Positions 53,752 through 63,828 of a DNA stretch of 64,000 nt are shown here, one piece after another. A model generated the notes under the pieces. It had not been told where the DNA came from. It worked only from the letters and a program-made list of their open reading frames with translations, and did not search any database. The translations under genes were made by a program, and so were the position numbers. Position 1 is the stretch's first letter. The number at the start of each line of letters is the position of its first letter. This DNA is from Streptomyces sp. HNM0574 (GTDB taxonomy: Bacteria; Actinomycetota; Actinomycetes; Streptomycetales; Streptomycetaceae), in the NCBI RefSeq assembly GCF_012726235.1, contig NZ_JAASAH010000002.1:248001-312000 (forward strand), read 5' to 3'.

Positions 53752-56124
53752 CTACTCGGTACGCAGCCCCTCCGAGCGCATCACCCGCCACAGGGACGGC
53801 AGGCTGAGCAACGTCACCAGCGCGATCAGCGCGAGGCCGACACCGGTGATCGGTAGGAAGACGAACCAGTCCGCCACGGGGCGGGAGATCAGGGCCAGCA
53901 GCGCACGCCCCAGCCCGAGCCCGAAGACCACCGCGAGCACCATCCCCAGCGCGACCGGGATCGCCGTCTGCCAGAACACCGACCAGGCGAGCGTGCGCCG
54001 CTGGACGCCGAAGGCGACGAGCACCGACAACTGCCGCTTCCGCTCCCGCAGTTGCTCCAGCGTCGTGACGGCCATGCTGGCGCCGATCAACAGCAGGACC
54101 CCGACCGCGGCGGCCAGGATGCCGCGCTGCACCCCCTGGAACTCTCCGGACGTCACCGTCGCCCGCGACTGCGTGAGCGAGATGGCCGGATTCGCCTGGA
54201 AGACAGCGGTACGCGCCCGCTCCAGTGCCTCCCCGTCGCCGGGTTCGAGGTGCATCCAGCCCTCGTAATAGGCGGGCGGCGGCGCGGACTTGCCCAGGGC
54301 CGAGGGCGTGACGAGCAGGCCCCACGGGTCCACCCCGTCCGGAACCTCGGCCGCCCGGACCTTCTCGACGCCACGGGGGACCCGCCACAGTCGGTCGCCC
54401 CCGCCCTTGCCGCCCGGGGCCTGCTCCGCCTCCGACTGGAGATCGAAGACCTCACCGGGACGCGGCTGCCGCAGTTCGGCCCCCGGCCCGGCGGCGAAGT
54501 AGCTCCCGCCCTCCCGGCAGTCGGGAATCCGCGCCAGCTTCCGCAGGGTGGCGCACTCGGCCACCACCATGCCGGTGCCCTCCTCCGACTTCGAGCCCTT
54601 CAACTCCGCGTAGGCACCGGCGTAGACCGTCGCGCTCCGCACCCCCTTCGTCCGCGCCAGCTCCTTGTCCAGCTCGCCGGCCTGCTGCGCCGTTCCCGGG
54701 GCGCCCCAGACGGTCAGCTCGGCCGGGGCCGGGTTCTGCCCCGTCGGCCTGGTCTGCAACTGCTCGACCGACGAGAGGAGCAGTTGCAGGGCTATCGCGC
54801 CCGCGACGGCGATCGTGATGCCGGTGACCGCGCGGGTGGCGTTGCCGCTGTTGAGCTGGAGCCGGCGGACGGCGAGCTGCCAGGAGACGGGGCCGCCGCG
54901 CAGCCGCCGGACGAGCAGCTCCACCACCCACGGCAGCAGCACCGCCACCCCGCTCAGCAACAGGGCGACGCCGGCCACCACTTGGAGCTCGCCTATGGAC
55001 GTGTCCGTCCGCGTCACCGAACCCGCGAGGGGCAGCAGCAGGAGCAGGCCGAGGACCGGCGGCAGCAGCCGCCACCACAGCCGCCTGGGCCGCGGTGTGG
55101 ACTCCCGCATCACGCCGAGCGGTTCGATCACGATGCCCCGCAGCGCGAAGAGGGACACCAGCACCGCCGCCACCGGAACGGCCACCACGATCAGCGTCGC
55201 GAGCGCCGGCCCCGGGGTGACGTCCGAGGGGAACACGCTCAGCCCGAACAGCGACACCTTGCCGATGAAGACCCGGCCCAGCAGGAAGAACCAGCCGCCG
55301 AGCAAGAGCCCCAGCAGCGCGCCCACCAGCGACTCCCCCGCCGCCATCCGCCGGGTCGTCGCCCCGTCGGCGCCGACGAGCCGGATCGCGGCCAGCCGCC
55401 GGTCCCGCCGCTCCCCGCCGAACCGCACGGCCGTCGCGATGAAGACGGCGATCGGCATCAGCAGCACCGCGCAGGCCACGACGACCAGGAGGAGCAGCGT
55501 CGCGTCCTGCTCCCGGTCCGTCTCGGGGGTGCCGAAGCTCTCCGTGCGGATGCTGGCGTCGGCGCCCGGTTCGAGCTGGTCCGTGCCCTTGTAGAACGCC
55601 AACTCCGCGGGCCCGAGCAGCCCTTCGTCGCCGATGGTGCCGACGACGCGGGCGTCGAGCCGTTGGCCCAGCTCCTTGCCGTGGTCCGATTCGAGCAGCC
55701 GCTCCAGGGCCGGGGAGACCACCATCTCGCCCGGCTCCGGCATCCGCTGGACGCCCGGCGGCAGAGGCGGAACGCTCCCCTCGGGCTGGAGCAGCCTCCC
55801 GTACAGCTCCTCGCCCCGGTAGCGGTTGTTGGCGTCCTGCGTCAGCACCGAGTGGTCACTCGGGGCCGGTTGCTTCTCCTCGTAGTTCTGCACCGCCTCG
55901 CGCGCCTGGGTCCGGTGCCCGTGCTCCTCACTGAGGGTCGGCACCGAGGAGGCCAGCAGCAGCATCGCCACGCCCAGGCCGACCCCGACGGCCGTGAGCA
56001 CGCTGCGGGTCCACCCCTGGCGGCCGCCGCCGACGGCGAACCTGGCCCCCATGAGCAGGTCACGGACCCACACCCGGGCGCCGCTCGGGCCGACCGCGGC
56101 GTCCGCGCGCACCCCCGCGCTCAC
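53752..56124 (-). CDS. FtsX-like ABC transporter permease
   Basis: A 790-residue permease with two FtsX modules. TM segments occur near the N-terminus (SVLTAVGVGLGVAMLLLASS), at about 205-330 and 365-450 (first module), and again at about 660-780. Large periplasmic-like loops separate them. It is of the LolC/MacB-like exporter type. It overlaps the ATPase gene by GTGA (56124-56121). The PadR-ABC-FtsX arrangement suggests PadR-controlled export of an antibiotic or lipid; substrate unknown. Confidence 0.88.
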   Translation of the reverse strand: MSAGVRADAAVGPSGARVWVRDLLMGARFAVGGGRQGWTRSVLTAVGVGLGVAMLLLASSVPTLSEEHGHRTQAREAVQNYEEKQPAPSDHSVLTQDANNRYRGEELYGRLLQPEGSVPPLPPGVQRMPEPGEMVVSPALERLLESDHGKELGQRLDARVVGTIGDEGLLGPAELAFYKGTDQLEPGADASIRTESFGTPETDREQDATLLLLVVVACAVLLMPIAVFIATAVRFGGERRDRRLAAIRLVGADGATTRRMAAGESLVGALLGLLLGGWFFLLGRVFIGKVSLFGLSVFPSDVTPGPALATLIVVAVPVAAVLVSLFALRGIVIEPLGVMRESTPRPRRLWWRLLPPVLGLLLLLPLAGSVTRTDTSIGELQVVAGVALLLSGVAVLLPWVVELLVRRLRGGPVSWQLAVRRLQLNSGNATRAVTGITIAVAGAIALQLLLSSVEQLQTRPTGQNPAPAELTVWGAPGTAQQAGELDKELARTKGVRSATVYAGAYAELKGSKSEEGTGMVVAECATLRKLARIPDCREGGSYFAAGPGAELRQPRPGEVFDLQSEAEQAPGGKGGGDRLWRVPRGVEKVRAAEVPDGVDPWGLLVTPSALGKSAPPPAYYEGWMHLEPGDGEALERARTAVFQANPAISLTQSRATVTSGEFQGVQRGILAAAVGVLLLIGASMAVTTLEQLRERKRQLSVLVAFGVQRRTLAWSVFWQTAIPVALGMVLAVVFGLGLGRALLALISRPVADWFVFLPITGVGLALIALVTLLSLPSLWRVMRSEGLRTE

Positions 56125-56894
56125 CGGGCACCCGCCATGTCCCGGGCGCGGCCGTCGCGTACGACGATCTCGCGGTCCGAGTAGGCGGCGACGCGGGATT
56201 CGTGGGTGACGAGAACGACCGCGGCGCCCGTCTCCCGCGCCGCCCCGGTCAGCAGCTCCATGACGCGCTCGCCGTTGAGCGTGTCGAGCGCACCGGTCGG
56301 CTCGTCGGCGAAGATCACGCGCGGCCCGCCGGCGAGGGCGCGGGCCACCGCGACGCGCTGCCCCTGGCCGCCGGACACCTGGCCGGGACGGTGGTGCCGG
56401 ATGTCCTCCACCTCCAGCCGCTCCAGCCAGGACGCGGCCCTGGCCTCGGCGTCCTTGCGGCGGGCGCCGGCGAGCCGGAGCGGCAGCGCCGCGTTCTCCA
56501 GGCAGGTCAGCTCCGGCACCAACTGGCCGAACTGGAAGACGAATCCGAAGTCCGAGCGGCGGATCGCGCTGCGCGCCGCGTCGGACAGGGCCGGCAGTTC
56601 CTGCCCGCGGTAGCTGACGCTGCCCTCGTCGGGCGGCACGATCCCGGCGAGGCAGTGCAGCAGCGTGGACTTGCCGGAGCCGGAGGGACCCATGACGGCG
56701 ACGACCTCGCCCGGACGGATCGAGAAGTCCGCGCCGTCGAGCGCCGTGGCGGAGCCGTAGGACTTGCGCAGGCCACGGGCCACCAGCAGCCCGCCGGAGC
56801 CCTCGCCCGCGCCGTCGGCCACCGCCCCGGCCGACTCCCCGCGAGCCGGACCGGGTACGCCCCCGAGGCCGGGGCCGGTGTCGGCGAGTGTCAT
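56121..56894 (-). CDS. ABC transporter ATP-binding protein
   Basis: A 257-residue ATPase. A Gly/Ala-rich head of about 38 residues precedes Walker A GPSGSGKSTLLHCLAG (about 69-84), the ABC signature VSGGQGQRVAVARALAGG, and Walker B VIFADEPTGALD. It is of the LolD/MacB-like exporter group, pairing with the FtsX-type permease. ATG 56894 overlaps the stop of the PadR gene (ATGA). Confidence 0.93.
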   Translation of the reverse strand: MTLADTGPGLGGVPGPARGESAGAVADGAGEGSGGLLVARGLRKSYGSATALDGADFSIRPGEVVAVMGPSGSGKSTLLHCLAGIVPPDEGSVSYRGQELPALSDAARSAIRRSDFGFVFQFGQLVPELTCLENAALPLRLAGARRKDAEARAASWLERLEVEDIRHHRPGQVSGGQGQRVAVARALAGGPRVIFADEPTGALDTLNGERVMELLTGAARETGAAVVLVTHESRVAAYSDREIVVRDGRARDMAGAR

Positions 56895-57415
56895 GCGCGT
56901 ACCTCCGAGGCGAGCTTGTCGAGGCGTGCCGCGGCCAGTTCGAGCCAGCGCAGGTCGGCCTCCAGGTGGAACAGGGCGTGGTCGCAGATGAGTTGGTCGG
57001 CGAGCTCGCCGCTCTGCTTGCGGCGGGTCAGCTCGCGCATCAGGCGCAGGTGCTCGGCGCGCTGGGTGTCGAGCAGCTCGGCGGCGTCCCGTTCGGTGAG
57101 CAGAGCGAGAACGACCTTGGTGTAGAGCGTGCTCTGCAGATAGGGCTCGGGCTTCTCGGGCCGGCCGAGCCAGTCGGCGACGTCGGTGACCCCGGCGTCG
57201 GTGATCGCGTACCGCTTGCGCTCGGGGCCGCTGCCCGACTCCACCCCGTCGACCTCGACGAGGCCGTTCTTGAGCAGGCGGGACATCGTCGAATACACCT
57301 GGCCGTAGTGCAGCGGACGGTCGTGGCCGAAGCGTTCGTCGAAGGCGCGCTTGAGGTCGTACCCGTGGCGGGGCCCGGACTCCAGGAGCCCGAGCAGCGT
57401 GTGACTGATCGACAT
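56891..57415 (-). CDS. PadR-family transcriptional regulator
   Basis: A 174-residue regulator. The PadR winged helix, HTLLGLLESGPRHGYDLKRA then LHYGQVYSTMSRLLKNGLVE (about residues 5-55), and the C-terminal helical dimerisation part are clear. It is first in the PadR-ABC-FtsX operon and likely represses it through the GTATAC repeat at 57437-57455. No ribosome site precedes ATG 57415, so the mRNA may be leaderless. Confidence 0.92.
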   Translation of the reverse strand: MSISHTLLGLLESGPRHGYDLKRAFDERFGHDRPLHYGQVYSTMSRLLKNGLVEVDGVESGSGPERKRYAITDAGVTDVADWLGRPEKPEPYLQSTLYTKVVLALLTERDAAELLDTQRAEHLRLMRELTRRKQSGELADQLICDHALFHLEADLRWLELAAARLDKLASEVRA

Positions 57416-57436
57416 GCCGCGGACTCTACACCACGC

Positions 57437-57455
57437 GTATACATCGTGTGTATAC
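57437..57455. promoter_or_regulatory. PadR operator candidate (GTATAC-7-GTATAC)
   Basis: Two GTATAC palindromes (57437-57442 and 57450-57455) lie 7 bases apart, 22-40 bases upstream of the PadR start, in an AT-rich patch. Spaced half-sites of this kind are typical of PadR boxes. Confidence 0.65.
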
Positions 57456-57485
57456 CTGTGGAAAACTCACCCGGGCACGCACGGA

Positions 57486-57520
57486 ACGGCGCCCCGGAGC
57501 AGTTCGCTCCGGGGCGCCGT
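57486..57520 (-). terminator. Terminator after catalase
   Basis: ACGGCGCCCCGGAGC (57486-57500) pairs perfectly with GCTCCGGGGCGCCGT (57506-57520) around AGTTC. It is downstream of the minus-strand catalase gene, before the PadR promoter region. Confidence 0.85.
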
Positions 57521-57570
57521 ACGGGTTCCGTTTCCGCCGGGGGCCGGCCTCCGGGCCCGGCCCTTCCAGG

Positions 57571-59019
57571 TCAGTCCCCGTTGACCTTGGCGGCCACCCG
57601 GTCGCCGAGCGTCTTGTCGACGTTCCGCCAGTACTGCACGGCCCGCGACAGCACGGGCTTGCTGACGCCGCCCAGCAGGTGACCCGAGATGTTGTTGACG
57701 AGCCGCTCGCGCGCCGCGTCGTCCAGCACCTCGCGGACCATCGTTCCCGCCTGGCCCCAGTCGTCGTCGTCACGCCGCAGGGTGTAGGCGTTCCGGACCA
57801 TCTCGCTGTCCTCCACGGTCCAGCCCACCGGCTCCCCCGCGCGGGTCGGGTCGGCCGCCGGGCCGCCGTAGGAGTTGGGCGCGTACGGCCTGGCCACGTT
57901 CGGCGAGTCGTACCGCATCGGCCCGTCCTTGGCGTACGAGTGCACCGGCGCGTGCGGGCGGTTGGGCGGCAGCTGCGTGTAGTTGGGCCCGATCCGGTAG
58001 CGGTGCGTGTCCGGGTACGAGAAGAGCCGGCCGAGCAGCATCTTGTCCGGCGACGGGGCAATGCCGGGCACGAGGTTCGACGGTTCGAACGCCGCCTGTT
58101 CGATGTGGATGAAGAAGTCCTCCGGATTCCGGTTGAGCGTCATCCGGCCGACCTCGATCAAGGGGTAGTCGCCGTGCGGCCACACCTTGGTGAGGTCGAA
58201 GGGGTTGAAGCGGTAGTCCGGCGCGTCCTCGAAGGGCATGATCTGCACCTTCAGCGTCCAGGAGGGGAACTCGCCCCGCTCGATCGCCTGCGACAGGTCG
58301 CGGCGGTGCAGGTCCGCGTCCTCGCCCGCCAGGCGGTCGGCCTCGTCCTGGGTGAGGAAGTCGATGCCCTGGTCGGTCTTGAAGTGGTACTTGACCCAGA
58401 ACTTCTGGCCGGCGGCGTTGACCCACATGTAGGTGTGCGAGCCGTAGCCGTTCATGTGCCGGTACGAGCTGGGGATGCCGCGGTCGCCCATCAGCCAGGT
58501 GACCTGGTGCGCGGACTCGGGGGACAGCGTCCAGAAGTCCCACTGCATGTCGTTGTCCCGCAGGCCCGTGTCGATCCGGCGCTTCTGGCTGCGGATGAAG
58601 TCCTGGAACTTGATGGTGTCCCGTACGAAGAAGACCGGCGTGTTGTTACCGACCAGGTCGTAGTTGCCGTCCTCGGTGTAGAACTTCAGCGCGAAACCGC
58701 GCGGATCGCGCCAGGTGTCGGGGCTGCCCTGCTCCCCGGCCACCGTCGAGAAACGGGCGAGCATCTCCGTCCGTTTGCCCGGCTGGAAGAGCGCGGCCTT
58801 GGTGAACTGGCTGACGTCGTTGGTGACCTCGAAGATGCCGTACGCGCCACTGCCCTTGGCGTGCACGACCCGCTCGGGGACCCGCTCACGGTTGAACTGG
58901 GCCATCTTCTCGATCGTGTAGTGATCCTGGAGCAGGATCGGCCCGTCGGGTCCGACGGTGAGCGAGTGCTCGTCGCTCTCCACCGGAATCCCGGCGTTGT
59001 TGGTCGTGTAGTCGCTCAT
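57571..59019 (-). CDS. katA: Monofunctional haem catalase (small-subunit type)
   Basis: A 482-residue catalase. The catalytic His lies in [17 protein letters not shown] and the essential Asn in [14 protein letters not shown]. The proximal haem Tyr lies in [18 protein letters not shown]. It decomposes H2O2 to water and O2. The size is that of clade 3 small-subunit catalases. ATG 59019 has GGAGG 6 bases upstream. It lies next to the PadR-ABC unit and about 6 kb from ahpC-oxyR; no adjacent regulator. Confidence 0.96.
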   Translation of the reverse strand: MSDYTTNNAGIPVESDEHSLTVGPDGPILLQDHYTIEKMAQFNRERVPERVVHAKGSGAYGIFEVTNDVSQFTKAALFQPGKRTEMLARFSTVAGEQGSPDTWRDPRGFALKFYTEDGNYDLVGNNTPVFFVRDTIKFQDFIRSQKRRIDTGLRDNDMQWDFWTLSPESAHQVTWLMGDRGIPSSYRHMNGYGSHTYMWVNAAGQKFWVKYHFKTDQGIDFLTQDEADRLAGEDADLHRRDLSQAIERGEFPSWTLKVQIMPFEDAPDYRFNPFDLTKVWPHGDYPLIEVGRMTLNRNPEDFFIHIEQAAFEPSNLVPGIAPSPDKMLLGRLFSYPDTHRYRIGPNYTQLPPNRPHAPVHSYAKDGPMRYDSPNVARPYAPNSYGGPAADPTRAGEPVGWTVEDSEMVRNAYTLRRDDDDWGQAGTMVREVLDDAARERLVNNISGHLLGGVSKPVLSRAVQYWRNVDKTLGDRVAAKVNGD

Positions 59020-59328
59020 CGAGCGCCTCCGAGTGCGCGAGGGTGGGACTGCGGTGGGGCGCAGCCTTTCCCAGGAAAACCCGCCGACGAAGTGTCGGCA
59101 ACCGAACCGCGACCGACGTGCCGCGAACTCGTTCGATGGGCCCAGACCGGCACCCCGCACCCCGGCCCGTCCGGACGTTTCCGCCTCTCCGGGGCATCGA
59201 AGGCGACCAGCGGACAACCTTCGCGGCCCGGACCGCGTCCCTGTCACCGGCGCCTGAGCGCAGGCGGCGGAACACCGGCCGTGGGTCCCCCTCACGGCGG
59301 CGACGGAGACAGCCCGGAGACGAAGCGG
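59020..59328. other. Divergent region between catalase and the Abhydrolase_9 gene
   Basis: 309 bases with promoters for both genes. I see no gene and no clear palindrome. GGAG near 59315 is the ribosome site of the plus-strand gene. Confidence 0.5.
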
Positions 59329-61167
59329 ATGCCGTACGGAGACCCCACGCGGTCGCCCGGTCCCACAGCCGTACCCACCCCGGGCCCCGACGCGGCCGGC
59401 CCCTGCCCGGAGGCGGAGGTTCCGCCCCGTTTCCCGCGGACCCGGCGGCTCCTCCTCCGGTTCTGCCGTCGCCCGTACTGGCAGCGGCCCCGTACGGACT
59501 GGCTGGTGCGGCGCTGGCCCGGGCTCACCGCGACCTGCGTCGCCACGGTGTTCTTCTGGCTCTCCCTCACCCCGTCGCTGGTCCCCCGCCCCTGGTACCT
59601 GCAGGGCGTGATCGGCGGGATCACCGCGGCCATCGGGTACGCGCTGGGCGCGCTGGCCCACTGGCTGATCCGCCTGGCGGTCACCGCGCTCCGGCCGCGC
59701 CCGGACGCCCGGCGGCGCGCCCAACGGCTGCGGGCGCGCGGCTGGCTCGGCTACTACGTCGCCGCGGTCGCGCTCACCGTCGTCGCCCTGTCCGAGAGCG
59801 CCCGGATGCAGCGGGAGCTGCGGGCGCTCCAGGAGCTGCCGGAGACGCTGACCTGGCACTCGCTGATGATCAGCCTGCTCGCGCTCGCCGTCGCCGCGGC
59901 CCTGGTCCTGATCGCCAGGACGGTCCGGCTGGGCACCCGCGCACTGATACGCGTCCTCTGCCGGTTCGTGCCCCGCCCGCTGGCGGTGGCCGTGGCACTG
60001 CTGGTCAGCGCGACGGCCGTGGTGGTCGGCTCGCGGGACGTCGTCTTCGGGCGCGGGGTCGTCGACGTCGCGTCACGGATCGCGGAGAGCACGAATCAGG
60101 ACACCAAGGAGGGGATGCGGCGGCCGTCCTCGCGGCTCGTCTCGGGCGGCCCCGAGTCGCTGGTCCGCTGGGAGGATCTCGGCTACGAGGGGCGCAACTT
60201 CGCCGGTTCGGCGCTCTCCGCGCGGACGATCGAGCAGGTCACGCACCGTCCGGCGCGGGAGCCGGTCCGGGTGTACGTGGGCGCGCAGAGCGCGGACGGT
60301 TTCGCGGAGGGCGCCCGGCTGGCCGTCGCCGAACTGGAGCGCACCGGCGCCTTCGACCGGGACGTCCTCGCCGTCGCGGGCACCACCGGCAGGGGCTGGG
60401 TGAACTCGACGGACGCCGAACCGCTGGAGTTCCTGCACGGCGGGGACACCGCGATCGTCGCCATGCAGTACTCGTACCTGCCGAGCTGGCTGTCGTTCCT
60501 GGTCGACAAGGAGCAGGCGGGGCGCGCGAACCGCGCGCTGGTCGAGGCCGTCCGCGCACGCCTGCTGGCGGAACCGCCCGACGAACGGCCGAAACTGGTC
60601 GTCTTCGGTGAGAGTCTCGGCGCGTACGGCATCGAGGCGGCCTTCGACGGCCCGGACGACCTGCTGCGCAAGGTGGACGGCGCGGTGCTGGCCGGCTCCC
60701 CCGACTTCGCGCCCATCCGCCGCGAACTCACCGCGGGCCGCGACCCCGGCACTCCCGTCTGGCGCCCCGAGTACGCGGACGGCCGGCACTTCCGCTTCGC
60801 GCAGTGGCCGGAAAAGGACCTCGCCAGACCCGAGGGCGCGTGGCGGTATCCACGCGTCGTCCATCTCCAGAACGCCTCGGACGCCGTCGTGTGGTGGTCC
60901 CCCGAACTCGCCCTGCACCGCCCCGAATGGCTGCGGCAGCCGCTGGGTCCGGACATCACGGACGAGGTCAACTGGTTCCCGTTCGTCACCTTCTGGCAGA
61001 CGACGGTCGACATGGCCGTCTCGTACGGGGTGGAGGCACCGCACGGCCACCGGTACGGCACGGGCTCCGTCGAGGCGTGGACGTCCGTGCTGCCGCCCGA
61101 CGACTGGACGGACGAGGACACCCGCCGGCTCAAGCGGCACATGGACGCGCGCGAGGCCCCGTACTGA
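59329..61167 (+). CDS. Abhydrolase_9-type membrane alpha/beta hydrolase
   Basis: A 612-residue protein. The N-terminal half has four to five membrane segments (about 70-250: [80 protein letters not shown]). The C-terminal half is an alpha/beta hydrolase with the nucleophile Ser in [16 protein letters not shown], and acid/His in the last 150 residues ([21 protein letters not shown]). This is the Abhydrolase_9_N plus Abhydrolase_9 architecture; its activity is unknown. ATG 59329 is preceded by GGAGACGAAGCGG. Confidence 0.82.
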   Translation: MPYGDPTRSPGPTAVPTPGPDAAGPCPEAEVPPRFPRTRRLLLRFCRRPYWQRPRTDWLVRRWPGLTATCVATVFFWLSLTPSLVPRPWYLQGVIGGITAAIGYALGALAHWLIRLAVTALRPRPDARRRAQRLRARGWLGYYVAAVALTVVALSESARMQRELRALQELPETLTWHSLMISLLALAVAAALVLIARTVRLGTRALIRVLCRFVPRPLAVAVALLVSATAVVVGSRDVVFGRGVVDVASRIAESTNQDTKEGMRRPSSRLVSGGPESLVRWEDLGYEGRNFAGSALSARTIEQVTHRPAREPVRVYVGAQSADGFAEGARLAVAELERTGAFDRDVLAVAGTTGRGWVNSTDAEPLEFLHGGDTAIVAMQYSYLPSWLSFLVDKEQAGRANRALVEAVRARLLAEPPDERPKLVVFGESLGAYGIEAAFDGPDDLLRKVDGAVLAGSPDFAPIRRELTAGRDPGTPVWRPEYADGRHFRFAQWPEKDLARPEGAWRYPRVVHLQNASDAVVWWSPELALHRPEWLRQPLGPDITDEVNWFPFVTFWQTTVDMAVSYGVEAPHGHRYGTGSVEAWTSVLPPDDWTDEDTRRLKRHMDAREAPY

Positions 61168-61209
61168 GCGAGCGGGGCGCCCCGTCCTCCGACAGGGCGC
61201 CCCGCTCGC
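61168..61209. terminator. Hairpin between Abhydrolase_9 and AI-2E genes
   Basis: GCGAGCGGGGCGCCC (61168-61182) pairs perfectly with GGGCGCCCCGCTCGC (61195-61209), a 15-bp stem with a 12-base loop, starting directly after the stop codon. It serves both convergent genes. Confidence 0.88.
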
Positions 61210-61246
61210 GACGCGGATTCCGGATCGCCGTTCCGGAGGGTTCCGT

Positions 61247-62743
61247 TCAGCCCTCCGTCGCCGGCTTCACCGCCGTGGCACCGGGCGCCGGCCCGCCCGC
61301 CTCGTCCTCCGGAGGCCCGTCCTCGCCGTGCCCCTGCCCCTTGCGTACGGCCTGTTCGTTGGCGTACGCGCGCAGATAGCCGACCACCGTGTTGAGCACC
61401 GCCACCAGCGGCACCGAGACGACCGCGCCCGGGATGCCCGCGATGAGGCTGCCGCCCGTGACGGCCAGGACCACCGCGAGCGGGTGGACGCGGACCAGCC
61501 TGCCGAGGATGAACGGCTGGAGCACATGGCTCTCGATCTGCTGCACGGCCAGCACCACCGCCAGCGCGAGCAGCGCCGTGACGACACCGTTGGTGACGAG
61601 GGCGACGAGGACGGCCAGCGCACCCGAGATGACCGCACCGACGATCGGGATGAAGGCGAACAGGAAGATGAACACGGCCAGCGGAACGGCCAGCGGAACG
61701 TCGAGGATGTAGAGGCCGATGCCGATGAACACGGCGTCGATGAAGGCCACTATCAGCGTGCCGCGCACATAGCCGGTGAGCGTGATCCACGCGCGCGGGC
61801 CGGCGCCCGAGACGCCCTCGCGGGCCGCGGACGGGACGAAGTTGAGCGTCCAGTTCCAGATCTTGCGGCCGTCGTAGAGCAGGAACAGGGTCACGAACAT
61901 CGACAGCAGCGCGCCCGAGAGGAACTCGAAGACGACGGTGACGCCCTCCAGTCCGGCGGTCGTGACCTCGTTGCTGTTGTCGCCGAGCCAGTCGCTGACG
62001 TTCTTCGCGATGTCGCTGATCTGGTCCTCGGACACGTGGAACGGCCCGCTGACCGCCCAGGTCTTGAGCTCCTCGATACCGTCCTGCACCCGGTCGGTCA
62101 GCGTCGGCAGGTTCTCCATCACCTGCGCGACGACGAACCAGCCGACCAGCCCCATGATGATGAAGCCGCTGATGAAGGTGACGGCGGTGGCCAGCCCTCT
62201 GCCGAGCCCGAGCCGCCGCAGCCGGGCGACCGTGGGCTGGAGCAGCGCCGTGATCAGCAGTCCGGCCGAGAAGGCGAGGATGAGCAGGCTGATGCTGCTG
62301 ATGATCTGGATGAGCACCCAGATGACGCCCGCCAGTACCAGCAGCCGCCACCCGGCCTCGGCCGCGACCCGCATGCCCCAGGGCACGACCGTCGCGGGCT
62401 CGGGCCGTGCGGTCACCGCGGGCGCGTAGTCCGGCGGCGCGGGCACCCGCGCGGCTCCGGCGGCCCCCGCGCCACCGCCCGCGGAGGACCCGGAACGCCC
62501 GGAGGAGCCCGCACCACCGGAAGCGGCACCGCCGCCCTCCGGCGTCACACCCGTCTCCCCCGCACCGGCAGCACCGGGAGCGGGCTGCGGCGACTGCGCG
62601 GACGGTCCTGTTCCGGCCGTGTCCGGCGACCGCGCCGGTTCGGGGGGCACCTCGGACCCGACCGCGTCCTCCGCACGCCGTTCGGCGATTCTCGCCGCCC
62701 AGCGCGTCAGGCTGGTGCGCAGCCTGTCCACCCTGCTCGTCAT
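61247..62743 (-). CDS. AI-2E family transporter
   Basis: A 498-residue membrane protein. A long Ala/Gly/Pro/Ser-rich cytoplasmic head (about 1-125) precedes about eight TM segments. RLGLGRGLATAVTFISGFII, PLAVFIFLFAFIPIVGAVIS and VQQIESHVLQPFILGRLVRV are the conserved core of the AI-2E/PerM family. Members have been linked to autoinducer-2 export, Na+/H+ antiport or general permease roles; the substrate is not inferable. Start ATG 62743 has GGAGGAAG upstream. Confidence 0.86.
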   Translation of the reverse strand: MTSRVDRLRTSLTRWAARIAERRAEDAVGSEVPPEPARSPDTAGTGPSAQSPQPAPGAAGAGETGVTPEGGGAASGGAGSSGRSGSSAGGGAGAAGAARVPAPPDYAPAVTARPEPATVVPWGMRVAAEAGWRLLVLAGVIWVLIQIISSISLLILAFSAGLLITALLQPTVARLRRLGLGRGLATAVTFISGFIIMGLVGWFVVAQVMENLPTLTDRVQDGIEELKTWAVSGPFHVSEDQISDIAKNVSDWLGDNSNEVTTAGLEGVTVVFEFLSGALLSMFVTLFLLYDGRKIWNWTLNFVPSAAREGVSGAGPRAWITLTGYVRGTLIVAFIDAVFIGIGLYILDVPLAVPLAVFIFLFAFIPIVGAVISGALAVLVALVTNGVVTALLALAVVLAVQQIESHVLQPFILGRLVRVHPLAVVLAVTGGSLIAGIPGAVVSVPLVAVLNTVVGYLRAYANEQAVRKGQGHGEDGPPEDEAGGPAPGATAVKPATEG

Positions 62744-63114
62744 GTGCCGCTTCCTCCGCCCCCGGGACCCCGGACGTCCTGCCTCGTACCTGCTGTTCGG
62801 TGTACGTCGTCGTACCTCGTACCTCTGGGGGACGACGTTACCGGCGCCGGAGGTTGCCTGATCGCCGAATGCGCGACGCACGCCGCACCCGCGGGGCCCT
62901 CCGCCCGGCCCCGGCCCGCTTCCGGCGGCCCCGGACGCGGACAGCACGGTGCCCCCGCCCGGGGGAACCGGGCGGGGGCACCGCTGAAGCTGTGTCCGCT
63001 TTCCGTCGTGCGGCCGTGGGCCACCGGACGGACGGCGGCTATGAAACTGTGTGGCTGTGGTGCCGCGGCCGGAGGCGCCTGGCGGGCGCCCCGGTTCCGT
63101 CACCGCTCACCGGC
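62744..63114. other. Gap between AI-2E and transglycosylase genes
   Basis: 371 bases. It contains one strong hairpin (62947-62983) and an AT-moderate stretch at 62984-63060. It should also hold the AI-2E promoter just upstream of 62743. No gene is supported. Confidence 0.5.
62947..62983 (-). terminator. Terminator after the transglycosylase gene
   Basis: CGGTGCCCCCGCCCGG (62947-62962) pairs perfectly with CCGGGCGGGGGCACCG (62968-62983), a 16-bp stem with a 5-base loop. It is downstream of the minus-strand gene that ends at 63115. Confidence 0.85.
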
Positions 63115-63828
63115 TCAGTACCAGTTGTTGGCCTGCCAGAAGTCCCAGGCACCGCAGGGGCTGCCGTACCGGTCGTTCATGTAGTTCAGGCCCCACTTGA
63201 TCTGGGTGGCCGGGTTGGTCTTCCAGTCCGCGCCCGCCGAGGCCATCTTGGTGCCGGGCAGTGCCTGTACGAGACCGTACGCACCCGAGGACGGGTTGCT
63301 CGCCTGGTAGTTCCAGCCCGACTCGCGCTCGACGATCTCGGAGAAGCACTGGAACTGTCCACCGCCCACGATCTGCTGGGCCATGGCCTTGACGTCGGAA
63401 ACGCTGTAGGAGCTCTGCTGGACGAGGTCGCCGAGCGCACCGCGCTCCTCGGAGCGGCTGGCTGCGGCCTCGGCCTCCTCCCGCTCCTTGGCCGCCTTTT
63501 CGGCTGCCGCCTGCTCGGCGGCCTCCTTCTTGGCGGCCGCGTCCTCGGCGGCTTGCTTGCGGGCTGCTTCCTCCGCGGACTTGCGCGCTTCCGCGTCGGC
63601 AGCGGTGGACGCCGTGTCCGCCTGCTGCGTCAGGGATGCGGTCTGCACCTCGGTCTGCTGACCGGCTGGTATGTCTGCGAGGAGCGTCGCGTCAGCCGCA
63701 GTTGCCTCGACGTCGGTAGACGTCGCCTGCCCCTGCTGGCTGCCTGAGGCAACACCGACGACGGCGCCGACGGTGGTGACCGCAGTGGCGGACGCCACGG
63801 CGAATCCCCGGACCGAAATCCGAGTCAC
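63115..63828 (-). CDS. Secreted lytic transglycosylase-like protein (SLT domain)
   Basis: A 237-residue protein. A signal-peptide-like start (residues 1-35: ISVRGFAVASATAVTTVGAV) is followed by a long Ala/Glu/Lys-rich coiled coil (about 75-130). The C-terminal SLT domain carries the catalytic Glu in IVERESGWNYQAS, then GAYGLVQALPGTKM and GLNYMNDRYGSPCGAWDFWQ. It cleaves peptidoglycan glycan strands without water. Start GTG 63828 (VTRISVRGF) has GGAAGG 7 bases upstream. Confidence 0.9.
   Translation of the reverse strand: MTRISVRGFAVASATAVTTVGAVVGVASGSQQGQATSTDVEATAADATLLADIPAGQQTEVQTASLTQQADTASTAADAEARKSAEEAARKQAAEDAAAKKEAAEQAAAEKAAKEREEAEAAASRSEERGALGDLVQQSSYSVSDVKAMAQQIVGGGQFQCFSEIVERESGWNYQASNPSSGAYGLVQALPGTKMASAGADWKTNPATQIKWGLNYMNDRYGSPCGAWDFWQANNWY

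Noticed and set aside
57448..59328. Extended N-terminus of the plus-strand gene that ends at 61167
   Set aside because: It runs antisense to the catalase gene. The real start is ATG 59329, after which membrane segments and the hydrolase domain begin.
60608..63184. 858-codon plus-strand open frame
   Set aside because: It is antisense to the AI-2E gene and out of frame with the Abhydrolase_9 gene. It has no domain and is a shadow.
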